A DNA stretch of 64,000 nt. It comes from JAOUEA01 sp963821925. Lineage in GTDB: Bacteria; Actinomycetota; UBA4738; HRBIN12. The translations under genes and the position numbers were made by a program. The notes under the pieces are model-generated. The model made no database searches and was not told where the DNA came from. It worked only from the letters and a program-made list of their open reading frames with translations. Shown piece by piece: positions 35,017 through 45,447 of the stretch. Where the stretch lies: positions 124,001 to 188,000 of the forward strand of contig CAWGFO010000002.1 of NCBI GenBank assembly GCA_963821925.1. Direction: 5' to 3'. Every line of letters begins with the position of its first letter. Position 1 is the first letter of the stretch.

Positions 35017-35020
<4 letters not shown>
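34544..35020 (+). CDS. purE: PurE-family protein with altered active-site motifs
   Basis: 158 residues, the usual PurE length, aligning end to end with AIR carboxylase/N5-CAIR mutase. Three signature sites differ. The GSxSD loop is ASPSE (residues 13-17). The SAHR loop bearing the catalytic His is SSSR (41-44), so the His is replaced by Ser43. The GAGGAAHL loop is STGMSGHL (67-74), with the His kept at 73. The body (GLKVIICSTG, IIPVIGVPIASAP, VPVATVGVDAAVNAAVLAAQ) is well conserved. It sits between purD and purB, with its stop overlapping the purB GTG, so a purine role is expected. Whether it catalyses the normal reaction is doubtful. No purK is in the window. Confidence 0.85.
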
Positions 35021-36327
<1,307 letters not shown>

Positions 36328-36331
36328 CCCG

Positions 36332-37285
36332 GTGAGCGCCACCGGCGGCCTGTACGCGCAGGGGAAGGTCCGCGACATCTACGAAGCCGGGCCCGACGCG
36401 CTCCTGCTCGTGGCCACCGATCGCCTCAGCGCCTTCGACGTGATCCTGCCGAACCCGATCCCCGACAAGGGCCGGGTCCTCACCGCGTTCTCGCTGTTCT
36501 GGTTCGAGCGGACGAAGGACCTCGTCGGCAACCACCTGCTCACGGCGAACCGATGGGAGTTCCCGGCGCCGTTCGGCGAAGAGACGTTCCTGTCGGGACG
36601 CGCCACGCTCGTCAAGCGCGCCGAGGTCGTGCCGATCGAGTGCGTGGCGCGCGGCTACCTCAGCGGCTCCGGCTGGAAGGAGTACCGCGAGCGGGGGTCG
36701 GTCTGCGGGGTCGACCTGCCCGCCGGGCTCGTCGAGTCGGACCGCCTCCCAGGACCGATCTTCACGCCCACGACGAAGGCGACCGAGGGCCACGACCTTC
36801 CGGTCACGCTCGACGAGACCGCCGATCTGATCGGGCGGGGGCTCGCCGAGAAGCTGAAGGAGCTCACCCTCGCGATCTACGAACGGATCGCCTCGGTCGC
36901 GCTGGAGCGAGGCGTGATCGTGGCCGACACGAAGTTCGAGTTCGGGTTCTGCGAGGGCGAGCTGATCCTGATCGACGAGGTCGGCACGCCCGACTCGAGC
37001 CGGTTCTGGCCGGCGGACCGGTACGTGCCGGGCGGCCCGCAGCCGAGCTTCGACAAGCAGTTCGTCCGCGACTGGCTCGACATGAGCGGCTGGGATCACG
37101 AGCCGCCGCCGCCCGAGCTCCCCGCCGAGGTGATCGCGCGCACCGCGCTGAAGTACCGCGAGGCGTACGAGCGTGTCACCGGCGAGAAGTGGGACTGGTA
37201 CCTGCAGCGCATGGGCGCCCTCGAGGAGAAGGACTGGGAGACCTGCGCGATCAACCTGGATCGCCTGCGGAAGGAGCACGGATGA
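36332..37285 (+). CDS. purC: SAICAR synthase
   Basis: 317 residues from GTG 36332, with GGAAGGAG upstream. KVRDIYEAGPDALLLVATDR and LSAFDVILPNPIPDKGRVLT are the ATP-binding N-terminus; VECVARGYLSGSGWKEY-like text (IECVARGYLSGSGWKEYRER) and IVADTKFEFGF with IDEVGTPDSSRFW mark the active site. It couples CAIR to aspartate with ATP. It belongs to the longer PurC branch (about 300 residues). The stop overlaps the purS ATG (ATGA). Confidence 0.95.
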   Translation: MSATGGLYAQGKVRDIYEAGPDALLLVATDRLSAFDVILPNPIPDKGRVLTAFSLFWFERTKDLVGNHLLTANRWEFPAPFGEETFLSGRATLVKRAEVVPIECVARGYLSGSGWKEYRERGSVCGVDLPAGLVESDRLPGPIFTPTTKATEGHDLPVTLDETADLIGRGLAEKLKELTLAIYERIASVALERGVIVADTKFEFGFCEGELILIDEVGTPDSSRFWPADRYVPGGPQPSFDKQFVRDWLDMSGWDHEPPPPELPAEVIARTALKYREAYERVTGEKWDWYLQRMGALEEKDWETCAINLDRLRKEHG

Positions 37286-37536
37286 GGTTCAGCTTCGAGG
37301 TCCTGGTGTCCCTGAAGCCGGGGCTGTCGGACCCCCAGGGCAAGGCGGTCGCCTCGGCGCTGCCCGCCCTCGGATGGACGAACGTATCGGGCGTGCGCGT
37401 CGGCAAGCACATCGCGCTCGAGGTCGAGGCGGACGACGAGGCCTCGGCGCGCGTCCAGGTCGAGGAGATGGCCCGGCGGCTGCTGTCGAACCCCGTGATC
37501 GAGGACTTCCGGATCCTCGAGGCCGAGGAGGCGTGA
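37282..37536 (+). CDS. purS: FGAM synthase subunit PurS
   Basis: 84 residues, normal for PurS, with LKPGLSDPQGKAVASALPAL and VRVGKHIALEVEAD. PurS bridges PurQ and PurL in the three-part phosphoribosylformylglycinamidine synthase. Start and stop overlap purC and purQ as ATGA and GTGA, so the three are probably made in fixed ratio. Confidence 0.93.
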   Translation: MRFSFEVLVSLKPGLSDPQGKAVASALPALGWTNVSGVRVGKHIALEVEADDEASARVQVEEMARRLLSNPVIEDFRILEAEEA

Positions 37537-38255
37537 GCGTGACCGACGGCGCCCCCCGGATCGGCGTGATCACGTTCCCCGGCTCGCTCGACGACCGCGA
37601 TGCCCAGCGCGCGGTGACCTTCATGGGCGGCGAGGCCGTCCCGCTCTGGCACGCGGACCACGATCTGCGCGGCGTCGACGCGGTGGTCCTGCCGGGCGGG
37701 TTCAGCTACGGCGACTACCTGCGGTGCGGCGCGATCGCGCGCTTCGCCGCCGTGATGGACGAGGTCCGCGCCTTCGCTGAGCGTGGCGGACCCGTGCTGG
37801 GCATCTGCAACGGGTTCCAGATCCTCTGCGAGTCGGGGCTATTGCACGGCGCCCTGATCAGGAACCGGTCCCTCCGCTTCGTCTGCCGCGACGTGTTCCT
37901 GCGGGTCGAGACGTCGCAGAGCATCGTCACCTCCGAGCTCACGGCCGGCGAGACGGTCGAGATCCCCGTGAAGCACGGCGAGGGCCAGTTCGTCGCGCGA
38001 CAGGACGAGCGTCGCCGGATCGAGGACGATGGCCTGGTCGTGTTCCGCTACGCCTCGCGCGACGGCGTGGCCGACGACGACCACAACCCGAACGGGTCGA
38101 CCGACCACATCGCGGGGATCCGGAACGCGCGTGGCAACGTCGTGGGCCTGATGCCGCACCCGGAGCACGCCGTGGACCCCGACGTCGGCCCCACGGGCGG
38201 CCAGCCGCTGTTCGCCTCGCTGCTCGCGGCTGCGATCGCCGGGGTGAGCGCGTGA
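37533..38255 (+). CDS. purQ: FGAM synthase glutaminase subunit PurQ
   Basis: 240 residues from the GTG at 37533, which overlaps the purS stop; a second GTG at 37539 would remove two residues. Class I glutamine amidotransferase: LPGGFSYGDYLRCGAIARFA, the nucleophile Cys in GICNGFQILCESGLL and the His/Glu pair in LMPHPEHAVDP. It supplies ammonia from glutamine to PurL. Stop and purL GTG overlap. Confidence 0.94.
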   Translation: MSVTDGAPRIGVITFPGSLDDRDAQRAVTFMGGEAVPLWHADHDLRGVDAVVLPGGFSYGDYLRCGAIARFAAVMDEVRAFAERGGPVLGICNGFQILCESGLLHGALIRNRSLRFVCRDVFLRVETSQSIVTSELTAGETVEIPVKHGEGQFVARQDERRRIEDDGLVVFRYASRDGVADDDHNPNGSTDHIAGIRNARGNVVGLMPHPEHAVDPDVGPTGGQPLFASLLAAAIAGVSA

Positions 38256-40468
38256 CGGCCGCCGAGGAGCCCCTGCACCGCCAGCTCGGGCTGCAGGACG
38301 ACGAGTACGACCGGATCGTCGACACGCTCGGCCGGGAGCCGCGTCCCGCCGAGCTCGCGATGTACGGCGCGATGTGGTCCGAGCACTGCTCCTACAAGTC
38401 CTCGAAGATCCACCTGCGGACGCTGCCGACCGAGGGGCCGGCCGTGCTCGTCGGCCCCGGGCAGGACGCCGGCGCCGTCGACATCGGCGACGGGATGGCC
38501 GTGGTCTTCAAGATGGAGTCCCACTCGCACCCGAGCGCGATCGAGCCGTACCAGGGCGCCGCGACCGGGGTCGGTGGCATCGTGCGCGACATCATCTCGA
38601 TGGGCGCGCGGCCGGTCGCGCTGCTCGACCCGCTGATGTTCGGGCCGCTCGACGAGGAGCGGAACCGATGGCTCTTCGAAGGGGTGGTCGCCGGGATCGG
38701 CGGTTACGGCAACTGCATCGGGGTACCCACCGTGGGCGGCGAGATCCACTTCGCGGACCCCCACAGCCAGAACCCGACCGTCGACGTGATGTGCGTGGGG
38801 CTCGCGCGCGCCGACAAGCTCGCGACCTCGCAGTCGCTCACCGCGAACGTCGGGTCGCTGATGGTGCTCTACGGCGCCGCCACCGGGCGGGACGGGATCG
38901 GCGGGGTGAGCGTGCTGGCGAGCGCGACCCTCGACGAGTCCTCTGAGGAGTCCCGCCCTGCCGTGCAGATCGGCGACCCCTTCGCCGAGAAGCTCCTGAT
39001 CGAGGCCTCGCTCGAGCTGATCGACCTCGGACTGTTGGAGGGCCTGCAGGACCTGGGCGGCGCCGGCATCACGTGCGCCGTGAGCGAGTCGGCCGCGCGC
39101 GCGGGGATGGGCGCCCGCCTGGATCTCGACGCGGTGCCGCTCCGCGAGGCCGGGATGGCCGCCTTCGAGATCCTCACGAGCGAGTCCCAGGAGCGGATGC
39201 TCGCGATCGTGCACCCGTCGCGGCTGGCCGAGGTCGAGGCGGTGTGCGCCCGCTGGGGCCTGACCACCGCGGTGATCGCCGAGCTCGTCGAAGGGGGCGG
39301 CCTCACGGTCACGCTCGCGGGCGAGACCGTCGCCGAGGTGCCCGCGCGGTCCCTCGCCGACGAAGGTCCCGAGTACGACCGCCCGATCGCGGCGCCCGAC
39401 GGCGAGCGTCGGGCGGGGGTGTCCGACGATCCGGCACTGCTGCCGTTCGAGAAGGATCTGCGGGAGGCGTTCTTCGCGGTGCTGACGTCGCCGAACGTCG
39501 CGAGCAAGCGGTGGGTCTTCGAGCAGTACGACTCGATCGTGCAGGGACAGACCGTGGCCGGCGCCGGCAGCGACGCCGCCCTCGTCCGCGTCCCCGACAC
39601 GATGAAGGCGCTCGCGCTCTCGAGTGACGGGAAGGGCCGGTACGGCGCGCTCGATCCGTACCTGGGGGCTCTGCACGCGGTGGCCGAGGCCGCCCGCAAC
39701 GTGGCCGTCACGGGCGCCACCCCGCTCGCGATCACGAACTGCCTGAACTTCGGGAACCCCGAACGGCCGGTGGTCATGTGGCAGTTCTCCGAGTCGATCC
39801 GTGGGATCGGCGACGCGTGCCGCGCGTTCGAGACGCCGGTCACCGGCGGGAACGTGAGCTTCTACAACGAGTCCGCGGACTCGGCGGTCTGGCCCACCCC
39901 GGTGATCGGCATGCTGGGGCTCCTCGCGGATCATCGGCTCCGTGTGCCCACCGGCTTCCCACGCCCCGGGCTCGCCGTGTACCTGCTGGGGGAGACCCTG
40001 GCCGAGCTCGGTGGCTCCGAGTTCGCGGAGGCGGTGCTCGGCGTGGTCGCCGGGCAGCCACCCCGGCTCGATCTGGATCGCGAGGCGGCGCTCCTGCGGT
40101 TCCTGCGGACGGCGGCGGGCGAGACGCTGGTCGCGAGCGGCCACGACTGCGGCGACGGCGGGATCGCGATCGCGCTCGCGGAGTCGGCGATCGAGGGCGC
40201 GCACGGGTTCGCCGTGACGGTGCCGGGCGACCTGCCGGCGCACGTCGCGCTCTTCAGCGAGTCGGCCTCCAGGGCGGTCGTGAGCGTGGCGCCCGAGCAC
40301 GAGGACCGCCTGGCCGAGCTGGCCGCCGAGCTCCGCGTCCCGATCGCGCGGATCGGCGAGACGGGCGGCCCCCGGGTGGTGTTCGACGGCCTCTTCGAGA
40401 CCACCGTCGACGAGCTGCGCGAGGCCTACGAGACCGCGATCCCGCGGCTCCTGGGCGAGCCCGTCTGA
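38252..40468 (+). CDS. purL: FGAM synthase ATP-binding subunit PurL (small form)
   Basis: 738 residues, the small PurL that works with separate PurS and PurQ. SEHCSYKSSKIHLRTLPTEG, FKMESHSHPSAIEPYQGAAT, GVGGIVRDIISMGARP and GGNVSFYNES are the AIR-synthase-fold ATP sites. It converts FGAR to FGAM. GTG start overlaps the purQ stop. The next gene (HAD) starts nine bases after its stop. Confidence 0.95.
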   Translation: MTAAEEPLHRQLGLQDDEYDRIVDTLGREPRPAELAMYGAMWSEHCSYKSSKIHLRTLPTEGPAVLVGPGQDAGAVDIGDGMAVVFKMESHSHPSAIEPYQGAATGVGGIVRDIISMGARPVALLDPLMFGPLDEERNRWLFEGVVAGIGGYGNCIGVPTVGGEIHFADPHSQNPTVDVMCVGLARADKLATSQSLTANVGSLMVLYGAATGRDGIGGVSVLASATLDESSEESRPAVQIGDPFAEKLLIEASLELIDLGLLEGLQDLGGAGITCAVSESAARAGMGARLDLDAVPLREAGMAAFEILTSESQERMLAIVHPSRLAEVEAVCARWGLTTAVIAELVEGGGLTVTLAGETVAEVPARSLADEGPEYDRPIAAPDGERRAGVSDDPALLPFEKDLREAFFAVLTSPNVASKRWVFEQYDSIVQGQTVAGAGSDAALVRVPDTMKALALSSDGKGRYGALDPYLGALHAVAEAARNVAVTGATPLAITNCLNFGNPERPVVMWQFSESIRGIGDACRAFETPVTGGNVSFYNESADSAVWPTPVIGMLGLLADHRLRVPTGFPRPGLAVYLLGETLAELGGSEFAEAVLGVVAGQPPRLDLDREAALLRFLRTAAGETLVASGHDCGDGGIAIALAESAIEGAHGFAVTVPGDLPAHVALFSESASRAVVSVAPEHEDRLAELAAELRVPIARIGETGGPRVVFDGLFETTVDELREAYETAIPRLLGEPV

Positions 40469-40476
40469 AGCCGCCG

Positions 40477-41199
40477 ATGCTCGAGGCCGTCACGTTCGAC
40501 TTCTGGGACACGCTGATCTTCGAGGAGCATCGCTCGATGCGCGCGGGGCATCTGGCGGCCTGGCACCGGCTGCTGTCCGAGGTCGGGCACCCCGCGGATC
40601 CCGTCGCGCTCGCCGTTGCCTTCGACGAGAACTGGGTCGAGTTCGAACGATGCTGGGCGCTGAACGCGGGACAGCACACGCCCGAGAAGAGCACCGACTT
40701 CGTGTGCGCGCACATCGGCGTCGAGCCCGACGAGCCGCTGCGGCACGCGCTGATCGAGGCGTTCCACGAGGTGGGTGAGACCGTGCCGCTCGAGACCGCG
40801 CCGAACGCCGAGGCCTGCCTCGGGGCGCTCCGGGATGCCGGGCTCCGCCTCGGCATCGTCTGCGACGTGGGGCTGACCCGATCGCCCACGCTCCGCAAGC
40901 GGCTGGACGCCTTCGGGCTGCTGCGGTACTTCGATGCGTGGTCCTTCAGCGACGAGACCGGCTGGTTCAAGCCGGCGCCCGAGGCGTTCCTCCCGGCGCT
41001 CGAAGGTCTCGGGGTCACCGACCCGTCGCATGCTGCGCACGTCGGTGACAACCGCCGTACGGACGCGGCCGGCGCGCTCGCCCTGGGCATGACGGCCGTC
41101 CGCTACACGGGGATCGCGGACCGGGCCGACGAGCGGTTCCCGGAGGCCACGTCCGTGATCGCCGATCTCGCCGACCTCCCCGGCGTGCTGGGGATCTGA
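40477..41199 (+). CDS. HAD-superfamily hydrolase
   Basis: 240 residues. HAD motif I is FDFWDTL near residue 8 (DxWDT, the phosphatase-like form seen in YjjG/haloacid-dehalogenase-type proteins); motif II is in IVCDVGLT, motif III is KPAPEAF and motif IV is HVGDNRRTDAAGA. A four-helix cap lies between motifs I and II. It probably dephosphorylates a small phosphate ester. It follows purL by only nine bases and may be read in the purine transcript; a nucleotide-pool role is possible but unproven. Confidence 0.85.
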   Translation: MLEAVTFDFWDTLIFEEHRSMRAGHLAAWHRLLSEVGHPADPVALAVAFDENWVEFERCWALNAGQHTPEKSTDFVCAHIGVEPDEPLRHALIEAFHEVGETVPLETAPNAEACLGALRDAGLRLGIVCDVGLTRSPTLRKRLDAFGLLRYFDAWSFSDETGWFKPAPEAFLPALEGLGVTDPSHAAHVGDNRRTDAAGALALGMTAVRYTGIADRADERFPEATSVIADLADLPGVLGI

Positions 41200-41269
41200 G
41201 CACGACGGCGTTTCACGAGGGTCCGGACGCGGTCGTTGTTCGTGTGTGGTTGCATCGCTGGATGAACGG

Positions 41270-41797
41270 ATGGGCTCGATGAGCGCGGCGCGATCGCGGA
41301 CGCCCGTGCACGGCCACACGCCGGTCCCGCCGTTCGGGGCGTTCCTCGAGGCGAACCGCGCCGCCGTCTACCGGTTCCTGACCGTCGCGGTGGGGCCGGG
41401 CGACGCCGACGACTGCTTCCAGGAGACGTTCCTGTCGGCCCTGCGCGCCTACCCGCGCCTCACGGACGGGTCGAAGCTCGACCGTTGGGTCCTCACGATC
41501 GCCTCGAGGAAGGCGATCGATCACCACCGGGCGCGCGGCCGGCGTGCGGTGCCGGTCGACGAGGTGCCCGAACCGCGCGCCCCCGCCCGGGCGGCCACGC
41601 CGGAGCCGACCGACACCCAGGACCCGTTGTGGGTGGCCGTGCGGTCCCTGCCGCCCAGGCAGCGGATCGCCGTCGTCCACCGCCACGTGCTCGACCGTCC
41701 GTACGAGGAGATCGCCGAGCTGATGGGCTGCAGCCAAGCCACGGCCCGCGCGAACGTGTACCAGGGAACGAAGCGACTCCGGGAGCTGATCGCATGA
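41270..41797 (+). CDS. ECF-type RNA polymerase sigma factor
   Basis: About 175 residues; the start is uncertain (GTG 41246, ATG 41270 or 41279). Region 2: AAVYRFLTVAVGPGDADDCF, QETFLSALRAYPRL and DRWVLTIASRKAIDHHRARG. A Pro/Ala linker follows, then region 4: LPPRQRIAVVHRHVLDRPYE, EIAELMGCSQATARANVYQG, a helix-turn-helix for the -35 element. Complete, unlike the remnant at 4895-5146. Its stop overlaps the ogt start (ATGA), so it probably controls, or is made with, the alkyltransferase. No separate anti-sigma gene is adjacent. Confidence 0.88.
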   Translation: MGSMSAARSRTPVHGHTPVPPFGAFLEANRAAVYRFLTVAVGPGDADDCFQETFLSALRAYPRLTDGSKLDRWVLTIASRKAIDHHRARGRRAVPVDEVPEPRAPARAATPEPTDTQDPLWVAVRSLPPRQRIAVVHRHVLDRPYEEIAELMGCSQATARANVYQGTKRLRELIA

Positions 41798-42411
41798 CCC
41801 CGAACGACCTGAACCTGAAGGGCCTCGCCTCCGCCGCCGAGGCCGACCGGCGCGCCCGCGCGGCCGCAGACCGGCTGGCAGGCGCGGCCGCGGATCACGA
41901 CCTGCTCGATGTGGCCGTCGCCCGGGTCGACTCGCCGATCGGCGAGCTGTTCGTGGCGGTCACGCCACGTGGCCTGGCCTGCGTCGCCTTCGAGGACGAA
42001 GACCGCGACGAGGTCCTCGTGCGCCTCGCCCGTGAGCTGTCGCCGCGTATCCTCGAGCACGCCGCGGCGACCGATGCGGTCCGGCGCGAGCTCGAGGAGT
42101 ACTTCGCGGGGGAGCGCCGGCGGTTCGAGGTGCGGCTCGACCGCCGGCTGATCCACGGGATCGCGCGCGAGGTGCTCGCCGCGACCGCGCGCGTGCCGTT
42201 CGGCCGCACGACGACGTACGGTGAGCTCGCGGGGAAGATCGGCAACCCGAAGGCCGCGCGGGCCGTGGGCAACGCCCTCGGCTCGAACCCGATCCCGATC
42301 GTGGTGCCGTGCCACCGGGTGTTGCGGACCGGCGGCGCGCTCGGCGGGTACGCGGGCGGCCTCGCCCGCAAGGAACGGCTCCTGCGGCTCGAGGGCGTGC
42401 TGGCGGTCTGA
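41794..42411 (+). CDS. ogt: Methylated-DNA-protein cysteine methyltransferase with N-terminal extension
   Basis: 205 residues. The C-terminal 90 hold the Ogt/Ada-C active site: PFGRTTTYGELAGKIGNPKA, ARAVGNALGSNPIPIVVPCH (acceptor Cys), then RVLRTGGALGGYAGG. It removes methyl from O6-methylguanine in DNA in a suicide reaction. The first 38 residues (LASAAEADRRARAAADRLAG) are Ala/Arg-rich and not part of the usual enzyme. Since the gene is coupled to a sigma factor, this extension might bind it, as anti-sigma N-termini do; that is a guess. Confidence 0.9.
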   Translation: MTPNDLNLKGLASAAEADRRARAAADRLAGAAADHDLLDVAVARVDSPIGELFVAVTPRGLACVAFEDEDRDEVLVRLARELSPRILEHAAATDAVRRELEEYFAGERRRFEVRLDRRLIHGIAREVLAATARVPFGRTTTYGELAGKIGNPKAARAVGNALGSNPIPIVVPCHRVLRTGGALGGYAGGLARKERLLRLEGVLAV

Positions 42412-42433
42412 CCGCAGCGGTCCGAGCACCCGG

Positions 42434-42439
42434 TAAACT
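42434..42439 (+). promoter_or_regulatory. -10 box TAAACT of leaderless purF
   Basis: TAAACT lies nine bases before the purF GTG (42449), and the sequence around it (gtaaactgggagcctcgtg) closely mirrors that before purA (gtagactgggcgcctcatg). The similarity over about 19 bases suggests a shared promoter type for the two purine transcription units. Confidence 0.5.
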
Positions 42440-42448
42440 GGGAGCCTC

Positions 42449-43864
42449 GTGGGCGCCGAATCACCGAAAGAGGAATGTGGACTCTTCGGGGTCTGGGCGC
42501 CCGGTGACGACGTCGCGCGGTTGACCTACTTCGGGCTCTTCGCGCAGCAGCATCGCGGCCAGGAGTCCGCCGGGATCGCGGTCAGCGACGCGCACAACAT
42601 CCTCGTCTACAAGGATCTGGGCCTCGTCAGCCAGGTGTTCAACGAGGCCACGCTCACGACCCTGCACGGCGATCTCGCGATCGGGCACACGCGGTACTCG
42701 ACCACCGGCTCCACGACCTGGGACAACGCACAGCCGGTGTTCAAGACCGACGGCGCGCACTCCCTCTCCCTCGGCCACAACGGGAACCTCGTCAACACCC
42801 ATGAGCTCGCCCGCCGCGTCGGGACGCCCGGCGGCGCCACGACCGATTCCGACCTCGTGACCACGATGCTCGCGGCCGAGATGGCGGTGACCGGTGGGCT
42901 CGAGGCCGCCGCGATGCGGGTCCTGCCCGAGCTCGAGGGCGCGTTCTGCTTCGTGATGATGGACGAGCGCAGCGTGTACGCGGCCCGCGACCCCCACGGC
43001 GTGCGGCCGCTGAGCATCGGGCGGCTCCCGAACGGCTTCGTGGTGGCCTCGGAGACCTGTGCGCTCGACATCGTCGGCGCGGTCTTCCTCCGCGACGTCG
43101 AGCCAGGGGAGTTGATCCGGTTCGACGACCGCGGGCTGCATTCGGTGCGCTTCGCCGAGTCCCCGCGCAAGGCGCTCTGCGTGTTCGAGTACGTCTACCT
43201 GGCCCGTCCCGACTCGCGCCTGCGCGAGCGGTCGGTCCACGAGGCCCGACGCGAGATGGGCCGGATCATGGCGCGCGAGACGCCGGTCGACGCCGACATG
43301 GTGATCGCGGTCCCCACCACCGGCCACAGCGCGGCGCAGGGATACAGCGAGGTCTCCGGGATCCCCTACGGCGACGGGCTCTACAAGAACCAATACGTTG
43401 GCCGCACCTTCATCCAGCCGTCGCAGACCCTGCGCGACCGCGGCGTGAAGCTGAAGCTGAACCCGTTGCCCGATTCGATCCGCGGCAAGCGCCTGGTCGT
43501 GGTCGACGATTCGATCGTCCGCGGCACCACCACGAAGCAGATCGTCGCGGCCCTCCGCGAGGCGGGCGCCACCGAGGTCCACATCCGCATCACGTGCCCC
43601 CCGGTGAAGTGGCCCTGCTTCTACGGGATCGACATGCCGACGCGGCAGGAACTGATCGGGGCCGACCTCTCCGTCGAGGAGATCCGCGCGTACGTCGGCG
43701 CCGATTCCCTCGGCTACCTCTCGCAGGAAGGGATGATCGAGGCTACCGGTCGCCCCGCCTCGGAGTTCTGCGCAGCATGCTTCGACGGCGAGTACCCGAT
43801 CCCCATCCCCGAGCAGGCGGGCAAGTTCGTGCTCGAGGATCAGCTGCGGCTGCCGACCTCGTGA
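42449..43864 (+). CDS. purF: Amidophosphoribosyltransferase
   Basis: 471 residues. N-terminal glutaminase: the nucleophile Cys in EECGLFGVWAPG after a ten-residue propeptide, then YFGLFAQQHRGQESAGIAVS and HTRYSTTGSTTWDNAQPV. C-terminal PRTase: VVVDDSIVRGTTTKQIVAAL. Cysteines in CPPVKWPCFYGIDMP and SEFCAACFDGEYP fit the iron-sulfur form of the enzyme. It makes phosphoribosylamine, the first committed purine step. Leaderless GTG start. Stop overlaps purM GTG. Confidence 0.95.
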   Translation: MGAESPKEECGLFGVWAPGDDVARLTYFGLFAQQHRGQESAGIAVSDAHNILVYKDLGLVSQVFNEATLTTLHGDLAIGHTRYSTTGSTTWDNAQPVFKTDGAHSLSLGHNGNLVNTHELARRVGTPGGATTDSDLVTTMLAAEMAVTGGLEAAAMRVLPELEGAFCFVMMDERSVYAARDPHGVRPLSIGRLPNGFVVASETCALDIVGAVFLRDVEPGELIRFDDRGLHSVRFAESPRKALCVFEYVYLARPDSRLRERSVHEARREMGRIMARETPVDADMVIAVPTTGHSAAQGYSEVSGIPYGDGLYKNQYVGRTFIQPSQTLRDRGVKLKLNPLPDSIRGKRLVVVDDSIVRGTTTKQIVAALREAGATEVHIRITCPPVKWPCFYGIDMPTRQELIGADLSVEEIRAYVGADSLGYLSQEGMIEATGRPASEFCAACFDGEYPIPIPEQAGKFVLEDQLRLPTS

Positions 43865-44860
43865 GCGACGTCTACCGCGAGGCCGGGGTCGACATCGAGG
43901 CGGCGGCAAAGGCCGTCGCGTTGATCGGCAGCCTGGCCGCGCAGACCCGCCGCCCCGAGGTCGCCGACGAGGTCGGCGGGTTCGCGGGCCTCTTCCGGAT
44001 CGGCGACGACCGTCTGCTTGGCCGCGGCCACCGACGGCGTGGGCACCAAGCTCGAGATCGCGCGGGCGGTCGGGCGGCTGGACACCGTGGGCATCGATCT
44101 GGTCGCGATGTGCGCCGACGACGTGGTGTGCTCCGGCGCCGAGCCGCTGTTCTTCCTCGACTACCTCGCGGTGGGGCGCGTCGTGCCCGAGCGCGTCGCC
44201 TCGATCGTGGAAGGGGTGGCCGAGGGATGCCGGCGGGCCGGGTGTGCGCTGCTGGGCGGCGAGACGGCCGAGCACCCCGGCGTGATGCCCGACGACCAGT
44301 TCGACCTCGCCGGGTTCTGCGTGGGCGTGGTCGACGAGGCCGACCTCCTCGGCCCGGCGCGGGTGCGCGAGGGCGACGTCTTCGTCGGGCTCGCCTCCAG
44401 CGGCCTCCACGCGAACGGCTACTCGCTGGTGCGCACGTCGCTCCTCGGCCGTTACGACCTCGATGCGACGCCCGGCGATCTCGACCGCCCGCTCGCCGAC
44501 GAGCTGCTGGAGCCGTGCGCGGTCTACGCCCTCGATGTGCTCGCGCTCGTGCGGGAGGGACTCGTGCGCGCGGCCGCCCACATCACCGGCGGGGGCGTCC
44601 GCGAGAACGTCCCGCGTGCGCTCCCACCGGGCCTCGGCGCCGAGATCGAACGCGACACGTGGCCCGAGCACCCGATCTTCGACCTCCTCCAGTCGCAGAC
44701 CGACGCCTCGGACGAGGACATGTTCTCGACCTTCAACATGGGGCTCGGCATGGTGCTCGTCGTCGATCCGGCCGACGCCGACGAGGTGATCGAACGGAGC
44801 GAGCACGCGGCGTTCCGCATCGGCGACGTGGTCGAGGGCGCGGGCGTCCGTCTCGTCTGA
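43861..44860 (+). CDS. purM: AIR synthase, one frameshift
   Basis: About 333 residues when joined. The GTG at 43861 overlaps the purF stop and opens YREAGVDIEAAAKAVALIGS. The frame breaks near 44017-44020, where ctgcttggcc should read ctg-ctg-gcc, and resumes as AAATDGVGTKLEIARAVGRL. Then come IDLVAMCADDVVCSGAEPLF FLDY, GGETAEHPGVM, SSGLHANGYSLVR and the C-terminal ITGGGVRENVPRAL. It closes the imidazole ring of AIR with ATP. The break lies in a universally conserved motif, so an indel error is likely. Confidence 0.92.
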
Positions 44861-45016
44861 CGCGCCGGTCCTCTCGGGCGCACCCCCACGGATGACTAGG
44901 CCCGCCTCACCCGTCCCACGGACCTTCGGCGGGAAATCGGTCCATGGGGCCCGGGGGAAAACCCTCCGCGCGACCGATGCAGGACACCCCCCGGTCGGCC
45001 GTAACCTCCTACAGCG

Positions 45017-45406
45017 ATGATCGAATCGACCGACACCGGGACCAGCGTGCTCGTCGTGGACGACGAGCCCCAGGTCGTCTGGGTGCTCCAGTTCAGCCTG
45101 GAGGCCGAGGGCTACACGACGTTCGCGGCCAAGAACGGGCTGGAGGCGCTCAGCGAGATCGCGCAGCACCATCCGACGTTGATGGTGCTCGACATCATGA
45201 TGCCCACGATGGATGGTTGGGCCGTGCTCGAGGAGCTGATGAAGCTCCCCGCCGAGGACCGCCCCCGCGTCGTGATCGTCTCGGCGCTCTCGACCCTGAG
45301 CGACCGCGCGAAGGCCGCCGAACTCGGCGCCGCCGCGTACGTGCCCAAGCCGTTCAACGTCGAGGACCTGATCGACGTGCTCCAGGGGCTCGAGCGCGCC
45401 GGCTGA
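45017..45406 (+). CDS. Single-domain response regulator (CheY-like receiver)
   Basis: 129 residues, receiver domain only. Acidic pair in VLVVDDEPQVVWVLQFSLEA, phospho-acceptor Asp in LMVLDIMMPTMDGWAVLEEL, Ser/Thr in VIVSALS and the conserved Lys in YVPKPFNVEDL. No output domain, so it would act by protein contact; no kinase gene is adjacent. Leaderless: TAACCT at 45002-45007, nine bases before the ATG. The 156 bases after purM hold only this promoter. Confidence 0.9.
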   Translation: MIESTDTGTSVLVVDDEPQVVWVLQFSLEAEGYTTFAAKNGLEALSEIAQHHPTLMVLDIMMPTMDGWAVLEELMKLPAEDRPRVVIVSALSTLSDRAKAAELGAAAYVPKPFNVEDLIDVLQGLERAG

Positions 45407-45447
45407 CCGGGCCGCCGCCCGCCGCCCCACCCTGTTACGGTTCCGTC

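Noticed and set aside
41200..41270. A leaderless-type promoter for the sigma-ogt pair.
   Set aside because: No TANNNT box lies at 6-9 bases from any of the candidate starts; the promoter may be ECF-specific and I cannot see it.
42461..45430. A 989-codon minus-strand open frame opposite purF, purM and the response regulator.
   Set aside because: The plus strand has unambiguous conserved enzymes. The minus frame exists because stop codons are rare in the opposite strand of high-GC genes.
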